DNA of 37,510 nt from a virus. Position 1 is the stretch's first letter; the number at the start of each line of letters is the position of its first letter. A model generated the notes under the pieces. It did no database searches and was not told the DNA's origin. It saw only the letters and a program-made list of their open reading frames with translations. The position numbers were made by a program, and so were the translations under genes. Where the stretch lies: IMG/VR virus record IMGVR_UViG_3300009128_000060, positions 1 to 37,510 of that record. The stretch is one strand, 5' to 3'. Below, in pieces: positions 29,442-36,771 of this stretch.

Positions 29442-31207
29442 TGTATTTGTCTTTCTTTTTCTGTTTTAACTGCTCCTTGTCCTAAATCCTTTATAGCTCC
29501 TGTTCCTCCACCTGGTTGTGGAGCTAGAGCAGGTGCGGGAGCTATAGTAATTGGATTTAAACCAGCACTTTCTAGTATTGTATTAAGTAATTTACCCATT
29601 TCAGAGTCTTGTCTTAGCTGAGGAGTAGCTAAATACTGACGTAGAACATTAACTAACTTATCTGTCAATAGAGCCAGGTTCTTCTGCTTACCTGCGATAT
29701 TAGTCATTACTGATAACTCTAAGTTCTCCATTTCACCCTTTAATATCTTAAAAAACCGCTTACTGCCTTGTTTAACAATATCTTGTCTAACTTGATCTTC
29801 GTATAAAGCAACTAGCTCATCATTAGCAGGATCTAAAGCAAAAACACTATTTTTCTTAAATTGGTTTGTTTTGTGAGTTAATACTTTTTCAACAACTTGT
29901 TCCATCTCATCAGCTGAAAGTTCCTGCATAAACGTTTGTTCTTTGACTATTTCTGTTTGGAAATAAGGTAAAATCCAATCCCTATAAAGCTCATCCATGA
30001 ATACAGCTAACTTACCTTGTCTATACTTATGAAGTCCTTTACCTTCAATTTGTTGGGCTTCGTAAAGCTTAAACGGAGTACCTGATGATGGCTCTTCACC
30101 TAATAACGGCTCTGGTGCAGCTCCTACTAACTGAGCATGTTGCCAGAAACGATCTACTGAATCATTAAACACCTGTAAATTACGAGGATAAGTATTTATT
30201 TGTTGGATTGTTCTACCTTCTTGTAAATCTAATATCTGGTTATTCTCTACGTCATTAAGGTTACTTTTTGATTTAAACTTTGGATCATCTGACCAAAGAA
30301 CATTCTTAGCAGCAGCATCTAACATCTCTCTGATTTTAACTTCATCCCAATTAGTCCAAGTCTGAGCTTCAAATAGTTCCTCAACTCCACCTCTACCCAA
30401 TGCACGATTCTTAACTTCGTCTCGTTTAATAAATTTAAAAGGAAGTTTAGGCATTTTCTTACGGAATAAGGTAACTCCAGCCTTTTGACCTTCTGGCTTC
30501 ATGTATTCAGCTACTACTTGGATTTGAGGTACGTCCTTCTTGCTTTCATTAACTATATCTTCGTCATTAAGCCATTCTACGGGCAGATTACCGTGTATCT
30601 CATAAACCTTAACAACATCCTTATCTTCTTTCTTTACTAATTGAATAAGGGCTTCTATGTCTATGTCAGCTCCTTCGTCTCCCCATCCTAGCTCATCAGC
30701 ACGTTCTCTAAGTTCACTAAAGCTCATTTCATGCATTATCCCAAATGGATTATCTAAAATACTGTGCTGATTACAGAACGCTAAACTTCTAAGATCAACT
30801 ACTTCAGGCTTAGCTTTCTTTGTTTTACGGACTAAAGCACCACCATTAGATCCATAACTCTCTACCATTTCGTCTATAAAAGTATCTATTTCATTAGCTA
30901 AAGCCCATGTTATGTGATATTTCTTAACTAATAAAGACTTAAAATATTCATCTGGGTTGTCCACGTACAACTCAATATCCTTTACATCAAAGCCTTCTGT
31001 GCGAAATTGAATATTAAGAATAGGGAGTACAATATTCTTAAACGGCCTTAAATCCCTATTATCATTGTCATCAGAAAACTGACTATTCAAGTATAGAAAA
31101 GAACGTCTTAAATGGTCTCTCATATTCCAATCCCAACCCTCTTCAATCTCTACGGGTTTACCATATTTCGTTTTTTGATCAACGATATAATCAAATACTG
31201 TTTCCAT
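29438..31207 (-). CDS. Portal protein
   Basis: 589 residues, the usual size for short-tailed phage portals. Marks: RDHLRRSFLYLNSQFSDDND near the N-terminus, a beta/helix body with VAEYMKPEGQKAGVTLFRK, the long helical segment around EAQTWTNWDEVKIREMLDAA, GEEPSSGTPFKLYEAQQIEG (a conserved-looking turn before the C-terminal domain) and a final helical region (LLNTILESAGLNPI) with a Pro/Ala-rich tail. It forms the ring through which DNA passes. Its start is just downstream of the 31225-31283 element. Confidence 0.8.
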   Translation of the reverse strand: METVFDYIVDQKTKYGKPVEIEEGWDWNMRDHLRRSFLYLNSQFSDDNDNRDLRPFKNIVLPILNIQFRTEGFDVKDIELYVDNPDEYFKSLLVKKYHITWALANEIDTFIDEMVESYGSNGGALVRKTKKAKPEVVDLRSLAFCNQHSILDNPFGIMHEMSFSELRERADELGWGDEGADIDIEALIQLVKKEDKDVVKVYEIHGNLPVEWLNDEDIVNESKKDVPQIQVVAEYMKPEGQKAGVTLFRKKMPKLPFKFIKRDEVKNRALGRGGVEELFEAQTWTNWDEVKIREMLDAAAKNVLWSDDPKFKSKSNLNDVENNQILDLQEGRTIQQINTYPRNLQVFNDSVDRFWQHAQLVGAAPEPLLGEEPSSGTPFKLYEAQQIEGKGLHKYRQGKLAVFMDELYRDWILPYFQTEIVKEQTFMQELSADEMEQVVEKVLTHKTNQFKKNSVFALDPANDELVALYEDQVRQDIVKQGSKRFFKILKGEMENLELSVMTNIAGKQKNLALLTDKLVNVLRQYLATPQLRQDSEMGKLLNTILESAGLNPITIAPAPALAPQPGGGTGAIKDLGQGAVKTEKERQIQ

Positions 31208-31224
31208 ATATTTATAATTTACAC

Positions 31225-31283
31225 AAAAAAAGTCCCACTACTCTCTGCCGTCTCGCGAAAAGCAGAGTGTTGCGAGACTTTTT
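31225..31283 (-). terminator. Terminator-like element with crossing stems before portal
   Basis: In transcript order: AAAAAGTCTC (31283-31274), which pairs with GGGACTTTTT at the end (10 bp, one G-U), followed by U's to 31225. Inside, CTCTGC (31267-31262) pairs with GCAGAG (31248-31243), while GTCTCGC (31278-31272) pairs with GCGAGAC (31256-31250), crossing the former. So a terminator form and a pseudoknot/competing form exist. Near-symmetry would let it stop transcription both ways. It shares GACGGCAGA with the 8417-8504 element. Confidence 0.7.
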
Positions 31284-31360
31284 ATATATATTTGGACAAA
31301 ATTTATTATTCATAGCTTTATTCTTAATAATTAAAGAACAAAGCTTTTTACTATGTTAAT
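31284..31360 (-). other. A/T-rich gap before the portal leader
   Basis: About 75 nt without a gene. TATGAATAAT and TTGTTC elements occur, but at 21-nt spacing, so I do not call a promoter. Confidence 0.3.
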
Positions 31361-31666
31361 TTACTTATTTAATCTTTCAGGTATATTAGTTTTATTATCA
31401 CCATCTAAAAGATACTCTAGGTTTTTAGCCCAGTAAGCTTTTACTATCTTATTTGCTAAAATCTTACGAATTAAAGGCATGGTCATAAGATGCTCATGCT
31501 TCTTAGACCCTTTATAAACAGTAAGTATGCCCTTACCCTTTATTTGATCCCAAGTTAACTTTAGGCCTTCCAGTGCCTTCAACAGGGTCTGTCCCTGAGA
31601 TTCCCACTTCTGCGTCAACACTTCCAGCACTACTTTGTACTTCGGTTTCTTTATTGAGTCTTTCAT
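31361..31666 (-). CDS. 101-residue basic protein upstream of portal
   Basis: MKDSIKKPKYKVVLEVLTQK then LLKALEGLKLTWDQIKGKGI, LTVYKGSKKHEHLMTMPLIR and NKIVKAYWAKNLEYLLDG. It looks like a compact alpha/beta protein; small basic proteins like this are common near phage terminase genes. It overlaps the 96-residue gene by 134 nt in another frame. Both frames look coding. No function is assigned. Confidence 0.55.
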   Translation of the reverse strand: MKDSIKKPKYKVVLEVLTQKWESQGQTLLKALEGLKLTWDQIKGKGILTVYKGSKKHEHLMTMPLIRKILANKIVKAYWAKNLEYLLDGDNKTNIPERLNK

Positions 31667-31823
31667 AGCTTGTTTCTAAAAACTTCTTAAGTCTATATAA
31701 TGTCCAAAGTGATACCTTTGGCTTTTTTAATACGTCATGTAATCCCATCCATTGATGGTCTTTTTTACCTGTAATCTCAATAGAATCCTCTGTATCTGTA
31801 ACTATAATGTCTAGGTATATCAT
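31533..31823 (-). CDS. 96-residue protein overlapping the next gene
   Basis: The frame starts MIYLDIIVTDTEDSIEITGK and runs to GRPKVNLGSNKG. The first 60 residues (VLKKPKVSLWTLYRLKKFLE) look like a real protein; the last 45 are polar and Gly/Ser-rich and overlap the start of the 101-residue gene. The TAA-ATG arrangement with the upstream gene is tight (4-nt overlap). Function is unknown. Confidence 0.5.
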   Translation of the reverse strand: MIYLDIIVTDTEDSIEITGKKDHQWMGLHDVLKKPKVSLWTLYRLKKFLETSYERLNKETEVQSSAGSVDAEVGISGTDPVEGTGRPKVNLGSNKG

Positions 31824-32071
31824 AATATTTTCTTTAATTCCTCTACTTTTTTTGGATCATCCATCCAATTATCAGCCTCTTCGCTATCTCCTTTTGCTTT
31901 CTTCCACTCAGCTAACTTCTTAATTAGTTTAGGATTGGTAGTATAAATGGTTTTTCCTACTGCTTTTGATACTAATTCATCAACTTTAGACGTTCTTTTA
32001 GCTAAAGGTCTATTCATATCAGCAAGAGTAATCACATCGCTTCCTTCTTCAAAATATTTATCGTCTGACAT
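31820..32071 (-). CDS. 83-residue hypothetical protein
   Basis: MSDDKYFEEGSDVITLADMN is followed by basic-acidic helices (TSKVDELVSKAVGKTIYTTN, LAEWKKAKGDSEEADNWMDD). It is soluble, sits between the terminase and portal genes and overlaps the next start. No family is recognised. Confidence 0.6.
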   Translation of the reverse strand: MSDDKYFEEGSDVITLADMNRPLAKRTSKVDELVSKAVGKTIYTTNPKLIKKLAEWKKAKGDSEEADNWMDDPKKVEELKKIL

Positions 32072-32072
32072 A

Positions 32073-32336
32073 CTATTTTAATTTTTTTACTTTTTTAATA
32101 CAAACTTTAGGTATTGACATAACTTCTGAAACTTGTTCTATTTTATCATCTTCACCCACAACCATTGACTGAGCTATACTAATGAATTTATCAGTCTCCT
32201 TTATGAAAAATCCAACTGAAACACTGTGAGCGTTTTCTGTTTTGTTTATCTCAAATAGAGCCTCATCTAAATCCCTCCAAGTAGTATCGTTATTAGCGTC
32301 TATCCACTCAATTTTGATTAACTGACTTTGCTTCAT
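32073..32336 (-). CDS. 87-residue hypothetical protein
   Basis: MKQSQLIKIEWIDANNDTTW starts right at the terminase stop (ATGA overlap). The pattern SVGFFIKETDKFISIAQSMV and EVMSIPKVCIKKVKKLK suggests a small beta fold. It probably belongs to the packaging operon. Function is unknown. Confidence 0.6.
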   Translation of the reverse strand: MKQSQLIKIEWIDANNDTTWRDLDEALFEINKTENAHSVSVGFFIKETDKFISIAQSMVVGEDDKIEQVSEVMSIPKVCIKKVKKLK

Positions 32337-33574
32337 CTACCCTTATTAATCATTTTTTGTTTACTTTGTGGCTTTAACTCGTCTTCAAACACTCTATCCC
32401 AATAATCTTCTTCTTGTTTTAACCGCCCAAGGGTTTCCATAGCATAACGAATAGCATCCATACAGTGATCGTTTCCTTTAATGGGTTCGTTTGGTTGAAG
32501 ATATTTACCGTTTTTATCTGTTGCCCAAAGATAGTTTCTGTATTCTTTAATCAAATTTATTGACCTTTTAGTAACTGAAATAGGTTGATCTTGAACTAAC
32601 TGTACACCCTGACGTACTGAATCTTTACCCTTTTTGCAAGGAATTATATTGATTCCATAGACTTTTATTTCGTCTATTGACTTAGGTTCAGCTGAATCTG
32701 CTATTACTAGACGATCTTGTTGTTTATCATTTTCAAATATCTGCTTAAGGGTATCTACTATATCCTTATTAGACATGCCCTTCTTATATACTATTTCATC
32801 AAATATCCACCTACCATTACAGTACCATATCGCTACTATTGCCGTGGGATCGTTAGTATAACCAAAGTCTAAACCATACCTTTCTAACCTTGCTTCTTTA
32901 GGAATATCATCAATTAAGTCCCAATTAGTATAAATGCGTCCTTCAATATCACCTAATTCGCCTAAACCATAGACTTTCCACCAGTTTTTGTTCCACTTAT
33001 GACTCTCTATTTCATCGATTATTGTCTGTGAAAGAGCATTTAGACAGTCTTTATAGGTTAAAGTGATGAAATCTATATCGTCCCGCTTATTAAGCATATC
33101 TGTATAAAACCAGAATTCATGGGTGGGATTCCAATCTAACCAGATTATCTTCTTGGTACGAGTAATAAGCTGATCTACTATCTCGTAATCTAGGTTATTT
33201 GCTTCATTTACAAATAAAATGTCCCGTCTAGGGCCGTGTGCTTTACCAAATTTATCAAAAGAAACAAACTCTAATATGCTTTTATCCTTAAAAGTATAAG
33301 TACTTGTAGTCTCGTTCCACTTACTATCATCCCAATATCCGTTAGAAACCATTATATTCCTAAAGTCTCTAATAGCACCCAGTTTAAGATGAGGTACACT
33401 TTCAGCAACTACTGTCATTATTTCTCCTTTTCCACTTTGTCCTCTATCTATTAACCAAATCAGTGTACTTATAGTCTTTGAAGCTGAAGTTCCACCAGAA
33501 ACAGCTCTAATCCTCTTCTTTAGACTGAATATCTTTTTTGTTGCTTGAGTATCCTTGAATTGACTGTCCTGCAT
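32333..33574 (-). CDS. terL: Terminase large subunit
   Basis: 413 residues. ATPase: Walker-A-like SGGTSASKT (26-34), Walker B ILFVNE (119-124). RNase H-like nuclease: Asp236 in GLDFGYTNDPTA, Asp293 in IADSAEPKS, Asp373 in HCMDAIRYAM. This matches the Terminase_3/PBSX-type large subunit. It packages DNA into the procapsid through the portal. It overlaps the small subunit by 68 nt and ends in an ATGA overlap with the next gene. The most certain identification in the window. Confidence 0.95.
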   Translation of the reverse strand: MQDSQFKDTQATKKIFSLKKRIRAVSGGTSASKTISTLIWLIDRGQSGKGEIMTVVAESVPHLKLGAIRDFRNIMVSNGYWDDSKWNETTSTYTFKDKSILEFVSFDKFGKAHGPRRDILFVNEANNLDYEIVDQLITRTKKIIWLDWNPTHEFWFYTDMLNKRDDIDFITLTYKDCLNALSQTIIDEIESHKWNKNWWKVYGLGELGDIEGRIYTNWDLIDDIPKEARLERYGLDFGYTNDPTAIVAIWYCNGRWIFDEIVYKKGMSNKDIVDTLKQIFENDKQQDRLVIADSAEPKSIDEIKVYGINIIPCKKGKDSVRQGVQLVQDQPISVTKRSINLIKEYRNYLWATDKNGKYLQPNEPIKGNDHCMDAIRYAMETLGRLKQEEDYWDRVFEDELKPQSKQKMINKGR

Positions 33575-33893
33575 ATATTGGTATTATCTTTTCACCTTTA
33601 CTTGTTAGGTCTTGTTCATACCTGTCCTTATAATTTTCTTTAAAGGCGTTTTTTAAATAAAAAATAGCTCCAGTACAAGCGGGTTTATTCAGTCTTTCAA
33701 TCCAGTATTGTTCTATTCTATCGTCTATTTTTTTTATGGTGTCGGAAAACTGATGTCCTTTTTTCTTCCAATCACAATAAGTATCTCTACAAATAGCTAA
33801 AGTTAGCCTAATTCCAGCTTTATTTGGTACTTCAGCTTTACTAAAGTAGTCTTCTATTTTTTCTTCTAGTTCCTCTAGGGTGTATTTAGCCAT
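33507..33893 (-). CDS. terS: Terminase small subunit
   Basis: 128 residues: MAKYTLEELEEKIEDYFSKA, then an HTH-like stretch (VPNKAGIRLTLAICRDTYCDW) and KPACTGAIFYLKNAFKENYK, DRYEQDLTSKG, typical of small terminases that bind the pac/cos DNA. The sequence FYLKNAFKENYKDRYE is a familiar signature. It starts 3 nt beyond the attenuator T-run and overlaps terL by 68 nt. The recognised DNA site is not identified here. Confidence 0.88.
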   Translation of the reverse strand: MAKYTLEELEEKIEDYFSKAEVPNKAGIRLTLAICRDTYCDWKKKGHQFSDTIKKIDDRIEQYWIERLNKPACTGAIFYLKNAFKENYKDRYEQDLTSKGEKIIPIYAGQSIQGYSSNKKDIQSKEED

Positions 33894-33895
33894 AT

Positions 33896-33922
33896 AAAAA
33901 AGAGGTACAAAAAACTACCTCT
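33896..33922 (-). terminator. Attenuator hairpin just before the terminase genes
   Basis: On the minus strand AGAGGTA (33922-33916), an 8-nt loop, TACCTCT (33907-33901), then T's to 33896. It lies between the promoter (34024-33996) and ATG 33893, so most early transcripts would stop here unless it is bypassed. Confidence 0.85.
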
Positions 33923-33968
33923 GATTACTAATAAATCTGTAAATAAAGACATTATCCTTGACAAACAT
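33915..33968 (-). CDS. Possible 17-residue attenuation leader peptide
   Basis: ATG 33968 to TAG 33917-33915: MFVKDNVFIYRFISNQR. The stop lies in the 5' arm of the terminator hairpin, so a ribosome at the stop would cover that arm and prevent termination. No Shine-Dalgarno is seen. The regulatory role is an inference from geometry. Confidence 0.4.
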   Translation of the reverse strand: MFVKDNVFIYRFISNQR

Positions 33969-34233
33969 AAGAATAATTACGTTAATAATATCTTTATATT
34001 ACCACACTTTTGTTAATAGTGCAAATACTTTTCCACAATCTCTTTATAATACCCTATATTTACTTTTATTGTTTGTTCTTTTTTTGCTTTTAGTCTTTCT
34101 AGCCACTCTTTACCTTTCTTTTCGTTTATGGCGTTATGTATTTCTGGGTTTCCTTTATGATGAAGAAGGTGACATTTGGCTTTATACAGGAGGTCAGTGG
34201 GTTAATACAGGCAATATTTCTGAACTTCAATAA
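33958..34233 (+). CDS. Doubtful plus-strand hydrophobic frame
   Basis: The only plus-strand frame that looks protein-like: after a TTG start, a long hydrophobic run (NTLYLLLLFVLFLLLVFLAT), then GFLYDEEGDIWLYTGGQWVN. There is no Shine-Dalgarno, no good promoter, and it overlaps the minus-strand promoter and a membrane peptide. I keep it only as a low-confidence candidate. Confidence 0.2.
   Translation: MTNIRIITLIISLYYHTFVNSANTFPQSLYNTLYLLLLFVLFLLLVFLATLYLSFRLWRYVFLGFLYDEEGDIWLYTGGQWVNTGNISELQ
33996..34024 (-). promoter_or_regulatory. Promoter of the terminase/late operon
   Basis: TTGCAC (34024-34019), a 17-nt spacer, TAATAT (34001-33996), with TGG immediately before the -10 (extended). The transcript would start near 33989 and reach the attenuator within about 70 nt. 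Confidence 0.75.
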
Positions 34234-34321
34234 AAAGTGTGATTAATTCTACATATTCTTTACTTAGAAGAAAGAAAGCATAACTAGCTATAAGTGCTAT
34301 TAGTGATAATACATAATACAT
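34202..34321 (-). CDS. 39-residue membrane peptide
   Basis: ATG 34321 overlaps the resolvase-like stop (TAATG). MYYVLSLIALIASYAFFLLS is one membrane span, followed by KEYVELITLFIEVQKYCLY. It lies at the end of the upstream operon. No family is recognised. Confidence 0.5.
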   Translation of the reverse strand: MYYVLSLIALIASYAFFLLSKEYVELITLFIEVQKYCLY

Positions 34322-34758
34322 TATTCTTTTAATTCCTTTAAGACAGCGTTTAAAGCTGTTTTTAAATTATTTAACTTATATTGTAACTCTTTATTATTAA
34401 CAGGCTCTGAGAGGCTTATTTTAGCGTTTTTATGCATTATATCCATTAAGTCGTAAAGTGATAGCACTACATAGGGTTCGGGGTTTATATCGCTTGATTT
34501 GGGGTATTTAAAGGCAAGTATCTGAATATTAGCATCATTGCTTTGTCTTTTTATTTGTTCTATCCATTCTATTATTACTAGATTTTTATGATTTTTAGCT
34601 TCAATCATCCAATCTAATTGTGGACATCTAACATCTGCTTTATCTAATCCAGCTCCTGAACCAAATACTCGATAAGTTTTAGAATCTAAATTTTTTAATT
34701 CTTTTACTAAGAATTTTTCAAATTCAGCACCTTTTTGTTTCTTGGTTTTATTTTTCAT
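34321..34758 (-). CDS. PD-(D/E)xK nuclease, Holliday-junction-resolvase-like
   Basis: 145 residues. KGAEFEKFLVKELKNL begins the fold (Glu12/Glu14), then FGSGAGLDKADVRCPQ (Asp42) and DWMIEAKNHKNLVIIEWIEQ (Glu53, Lys55), the E...D-x10-ExK pattern seen in archaeal-type Hjc resolvases and many phage nucleases. A C-terminal helix (LNNLKTALNAVLKELKE) may dimerise. It would cut branched DNA before packaging, fitting its place just ahead of the terminase operon. It could also be a restriction-type nuclease. Confidence 0.75.
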   Translation of the reverse strand: MKNKTKKQKGAEFEKFLVKELKNLDSKTYRVFGSGAGLDKADVRCPQLDWMIEAKNHKNLVIIEWIEQIKRQSNDANIQILAFKYPKSSDINPEPYVVLSLYDLMDIMHKNAKISLSEPVNNKELQYKLNNLKTALNAVLKELKE

Positions 34759-35157
34759 TTATTCAATATCTAAAACCCAAATTGGATCATAAGTATAACC
34801 ATTAGAATTGACTTGAACAAAATAGATAGTTCCTTTTCCTTCTGTTTTTACAGTATGGTAAGTAACATAATTATTTTCGTAGATTCTTTTACCATTATCT
34901 CCTTCAAAATAAGCATAACCAAATTGAGAAGTTAGAAAATTATAAGTATTAGTTTTAATTATTTCTGAACTGACCATTGGTTTAAAATACGCATTACCAC
35001 CTCTACCTCTTAAAACTGAACTAGTTGGTTCTACTGGATATGGTATTACTGGATCATTTGGTGGTGCTATAATGTGATGCTCGATTAATCTTGCTGTTCT
35101 AGCTGAAGCCATAAATGGTATAAGCATTAAAGCTAGAATTAAAAGTACTTTTTTCAT
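34759..35157 (-). CDS. Secreted protein, 132 residues
   Basis: MKKVLLILALMLIPFMASAR is a classical cleavable signal peptide (ASA before the cut). The mature part, TARLIEHHIIAPPNDPVIPY, SVLRGRGGNAYFKPMVSS, FGYAYFEGDNGKRIYENNYV, is beta-rich. The start overlaps a small membrane-peptide stop (ATGA). It ends 1 nt before the nuclease gene. An exported phage protein could act on the envelope or exclusion; there is no evidence beyond export. Confidence 0.7.
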   Translation of the reverse strand: MKKVLLILALMLIPFMASARTARLIEHHIIAPPNDPVIPYPVEPTSSVLRGRGGNAYFKPMVSSEIIKTNTYNFLTSQFGYAYFEGDNGKRIYENNYVTYHTVKTEGKGTIYFVQVNSNGYTYDPIWVLDIE

Positions 35158-35285
35158 AGTTTTATTTTTAAATAATAAATTAGTCCGATTATTATAAGTA
35201 TAGCAAATAAACTAGGTTTAGCCAGTATAAAAGACAGTATAGCCCTAGGTGCTTCTATAAATAAGCCGTGTAAGATGTTTTTCAT
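35154..35285 (-). CDS. 43-residue membrane peptide
   Basis: ATG 35285 overlaps a mini-frame stop (TAATG). MKNILHGLFIEAPRAILSFI has a first hydrophobic part, and FAILIIIGLIYYLKIKL a membrane span. The TGA overlaps the secreted-protein start, so the two are likely co-translated. No family is recognised. Confidence 0.5.
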   Translation of the reverse strand: MKNILHGLFIEAPRAILSFILAKPSLFAILIIIGLIYYLKIKL

Positions 35286-35314
35286 TACAATAATCCTTTT
35301 TTAATTCTTTTCAT
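35285..35314 (-). CDS. Nine-residue mini-frame coupled to the membrane peptide
   Basis: ATG 35314 reads MKRIKKGLL and stops with TAATG at the next start. It follows a leader very like that of the MTase gene at 36752 (AAGATAATTAAAA-AAAGTTTATG). It may serve translation coupling or be a relic of gene capture. Confidence 0.35.
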   Translation of the reverse strand: MKRIKKGLL

Positions 35315-35344
35315 AAACTTTTTTTAATTATCTTAATTATTTAT

Positions 35345-35487
35345 TTAAATCGCGTGGCTATTTTCTATTGAATCTTTTGTTACTTTACCACATTTTTTGC
35401 AATAAATAGTTACTCTGGTTGCTTGCCATCTTGTTTTATATTGATTTACTTTTTTTGTAGTTGTTTCCAAGTTATTTGTCTTTTCAT
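35345..35487 (-). CDS. Zinc-ribbon gene with a possible -1 frameshift
   Basis: ATG 35487 gives MKRQITWKQLQKK then TAA. In the -1 frame the sequence continues VNQYKTRWQATRVTIYCKKC, GKVTKDSIENSHAI to TAA 35347-35345. The switch point is A-AAA-AAG, the best-known -1 slippery heptamer (dnaX). The frame joins smoothly and the protein would have one C-x2-C. Alternatively a homopolymer error or a decayed gene explains it. No downstream stimulating structure is obvious. Confidence 0.4.
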
Positions 35488-35491
35488 ATTT

Positions 35492-35737
35492 TTATTTTAA
35501 TTTTTTATTTATCTTATCTCTTACCTTTGTCCAAAAATCTCTTGAAATTTTGGTGGAGCAATCAATATCTCCAGATTTCTTATTATTACATTTTGAACAC
35601 ATTGTTTGTATATTTTTCTTACCAACATTTTTTTTGAAGTTTATTCCAAGCTCTCTAGTTCTTTTATAAGCCCACTTGGGTATTATATGATCTTTAGTTA
35701 AATTATCAGTTGAATTACATCTTACACATTTCATCAT
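35492..35737 (-). CDS. HNH endonuclease
   Basis: 81 residues: CVRCNSTDNLTKDHIIPKWA, then GKKNIQTMCSKCNNKKSGDI, i.e. C-x2-C, DH, C-x2-C-N, the small HNH type. The start overlaps the end of a fragment with a C5-MTase motif. Like the gene at 6712-6185, it borders an MTase remnant. It is probably a homing nuclease or a decayed mobile element. Confidence 0.75.
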   Translation of the reverse strand: MMKCVRCNSTDNLTKDHIIPKWAYKRTRELGINFKKNVGKKNIQTMCSKCNNKKSGDIDCSTKISRDFWTKVRDKINKKLK

Positions 35738-35964
35738 ACTTCTAATTGAAAATTACTTTTTATCTTGTCATCTAATATTTCTTTGTCAGATTGAGTGTGA
35801 TGAGTTATAGATAAAGTTTTAGTATTCCCGCAGATATTTTGTCTAAAACTACTATGGCTTTGGCAGGGCGGACTACTCCAAATAAAATCAAATTCTTTAC
35901 CTACTTCTTTATAGGTAGCACCATTAATAAACATTTTAACTATTTTGTAATTTCTTTTGTTCAT
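35734..35964 (-). pseudogene. Chimeric fragment with C5-cytosine MTase motif IV
   Basis: 76 residues. Residues 1-25 (MNKRNYKIVKMFINGATYKE) look like a HTH segment of the kind fused to HNH proteins; next comes VGKEFDFIWSSPPCQSHSSF, which contains the PCQ catalytic motif of Dcm-type enzymes (normally near residue 70-90 of a 300-residue protein), and then unrelated-looking sequence. No AdoMet motif precedes it and no TRD follows. I read it as a recombined remnant. It starts in an ATGA overlap with the intact MTase. Confidence 0.6.
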
Positions 35965-36752
35965 AATAGAGTTTGTTGTTTAAGTCTTTCTTCCGCAATT
36001 TTGCAGTATTCTTTGCTTATATCAATTCCTATATATTTTCTACCTAATTGATAAGCCATTTTAGTAGTTGTACCGCTTCCATTCATAGGGTCTAATACCA
36101 AATCTCCTTTATTACTCCAACTTTGTATATGGTCTGATGCTAATTTTTCAGGAAACATAGCAGGATGTTCATAGGCATTTTTATCTTTTGTAGTCAACAT
36201 AAAACCAGTATCATACTTCCAAACATTAGTTCTTTGACTTTTTTCTGGGGATATGTTTTTTCGTGGGTATGTTTTCCCATCTTTTTCTCTAACTGTTTTT
36301 GTTTTAAGTTTTCCAGTAAAATATGTATTTACCCTATCTTTTATTAAATTAACAGTTTTTGGTTTACGCTTACTCAAAATAAACATATATTCAAATCCAT
36401 TAGAATATCTATTTTTATGTGGTAATCCACCATTGGTTTCATAAATCATTGTATCAAATAAGCTAAACCCAACTTCCTTAAAATAAAGTGCTTGCTTAAA
36501 ACTTGTTCCTGTTTCGCTCCCATTTATAGTAGCGTCTCTAATTACCCAAACTACTACCCCACCATCTTTAACTACTCTAAATAACTCTTTAGCTATACCT
36601 TCAAAATCAAATGAATAACCCTTATAATCTCTTAAATTATCATAAGGTGGTGAGGTAACTACTAAATCAACACTATTATCAGGCATATTCTTCATTACCT
36701 CTAAGCAATCTCCTTGTATTATTTTATTTATAAAATCTTTTGGATATTTCAT
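35961..36752 (-). CDS. DNA methyltransferase (beta class, N6A/N4C)
   Basis: 263 residues, apparently complete: GDCLEVMKNMPDNSVDLVVT leads into motif IV TSPPYDNLRDY (33-43); a central target-recognition part; then VLDPMNGSGTTTKMAYQLGR (motif I, about 220-237) and YIGIDISKEYCKIAEERL. Motif IV before I gives the beta class. It methylates adenine-N6 or cytosine-N4 at an unknown site, with no partner restriction enzyme in the window, so host-defence evasion is likely. It has the intact version of the junction that is broken in the two copies near 6 kb. Confidence 0.88.
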   Translation of the reverse strand: MKYPKDFINKIIQGDCLEVMKNMPDNSVDLVVTSPPYDNLRDYKGYSFDFEGIAKELFRVVKDGGVVVWVIRDATINGSETGTSFKQALYFKEVGFSLFDTMIYETNGGLPHKNRYSNGFEYMFILSKRKPKTVNLIKDRVNTYFTGKLKTKTVREKDGKTYPRKNISPEKSQRTNVWKYDTGFMLTTKDKNAYEHPAMFPEKLASDHIQSWSNKGDLVLDPMNGSGTTTKMAYQLGRKYIGIDISKEYCKIAEERLKQQTLL

Positions 36753-36771
36753 AAACTTTCTTTTAATTATC

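Noticed and set aside
33957-33990. Plus-strand promoter from the TTGACA at 33958
   Set aside because: No good -10 at 16-18 nt spacing; the same region is explained by the minus-strand leader.
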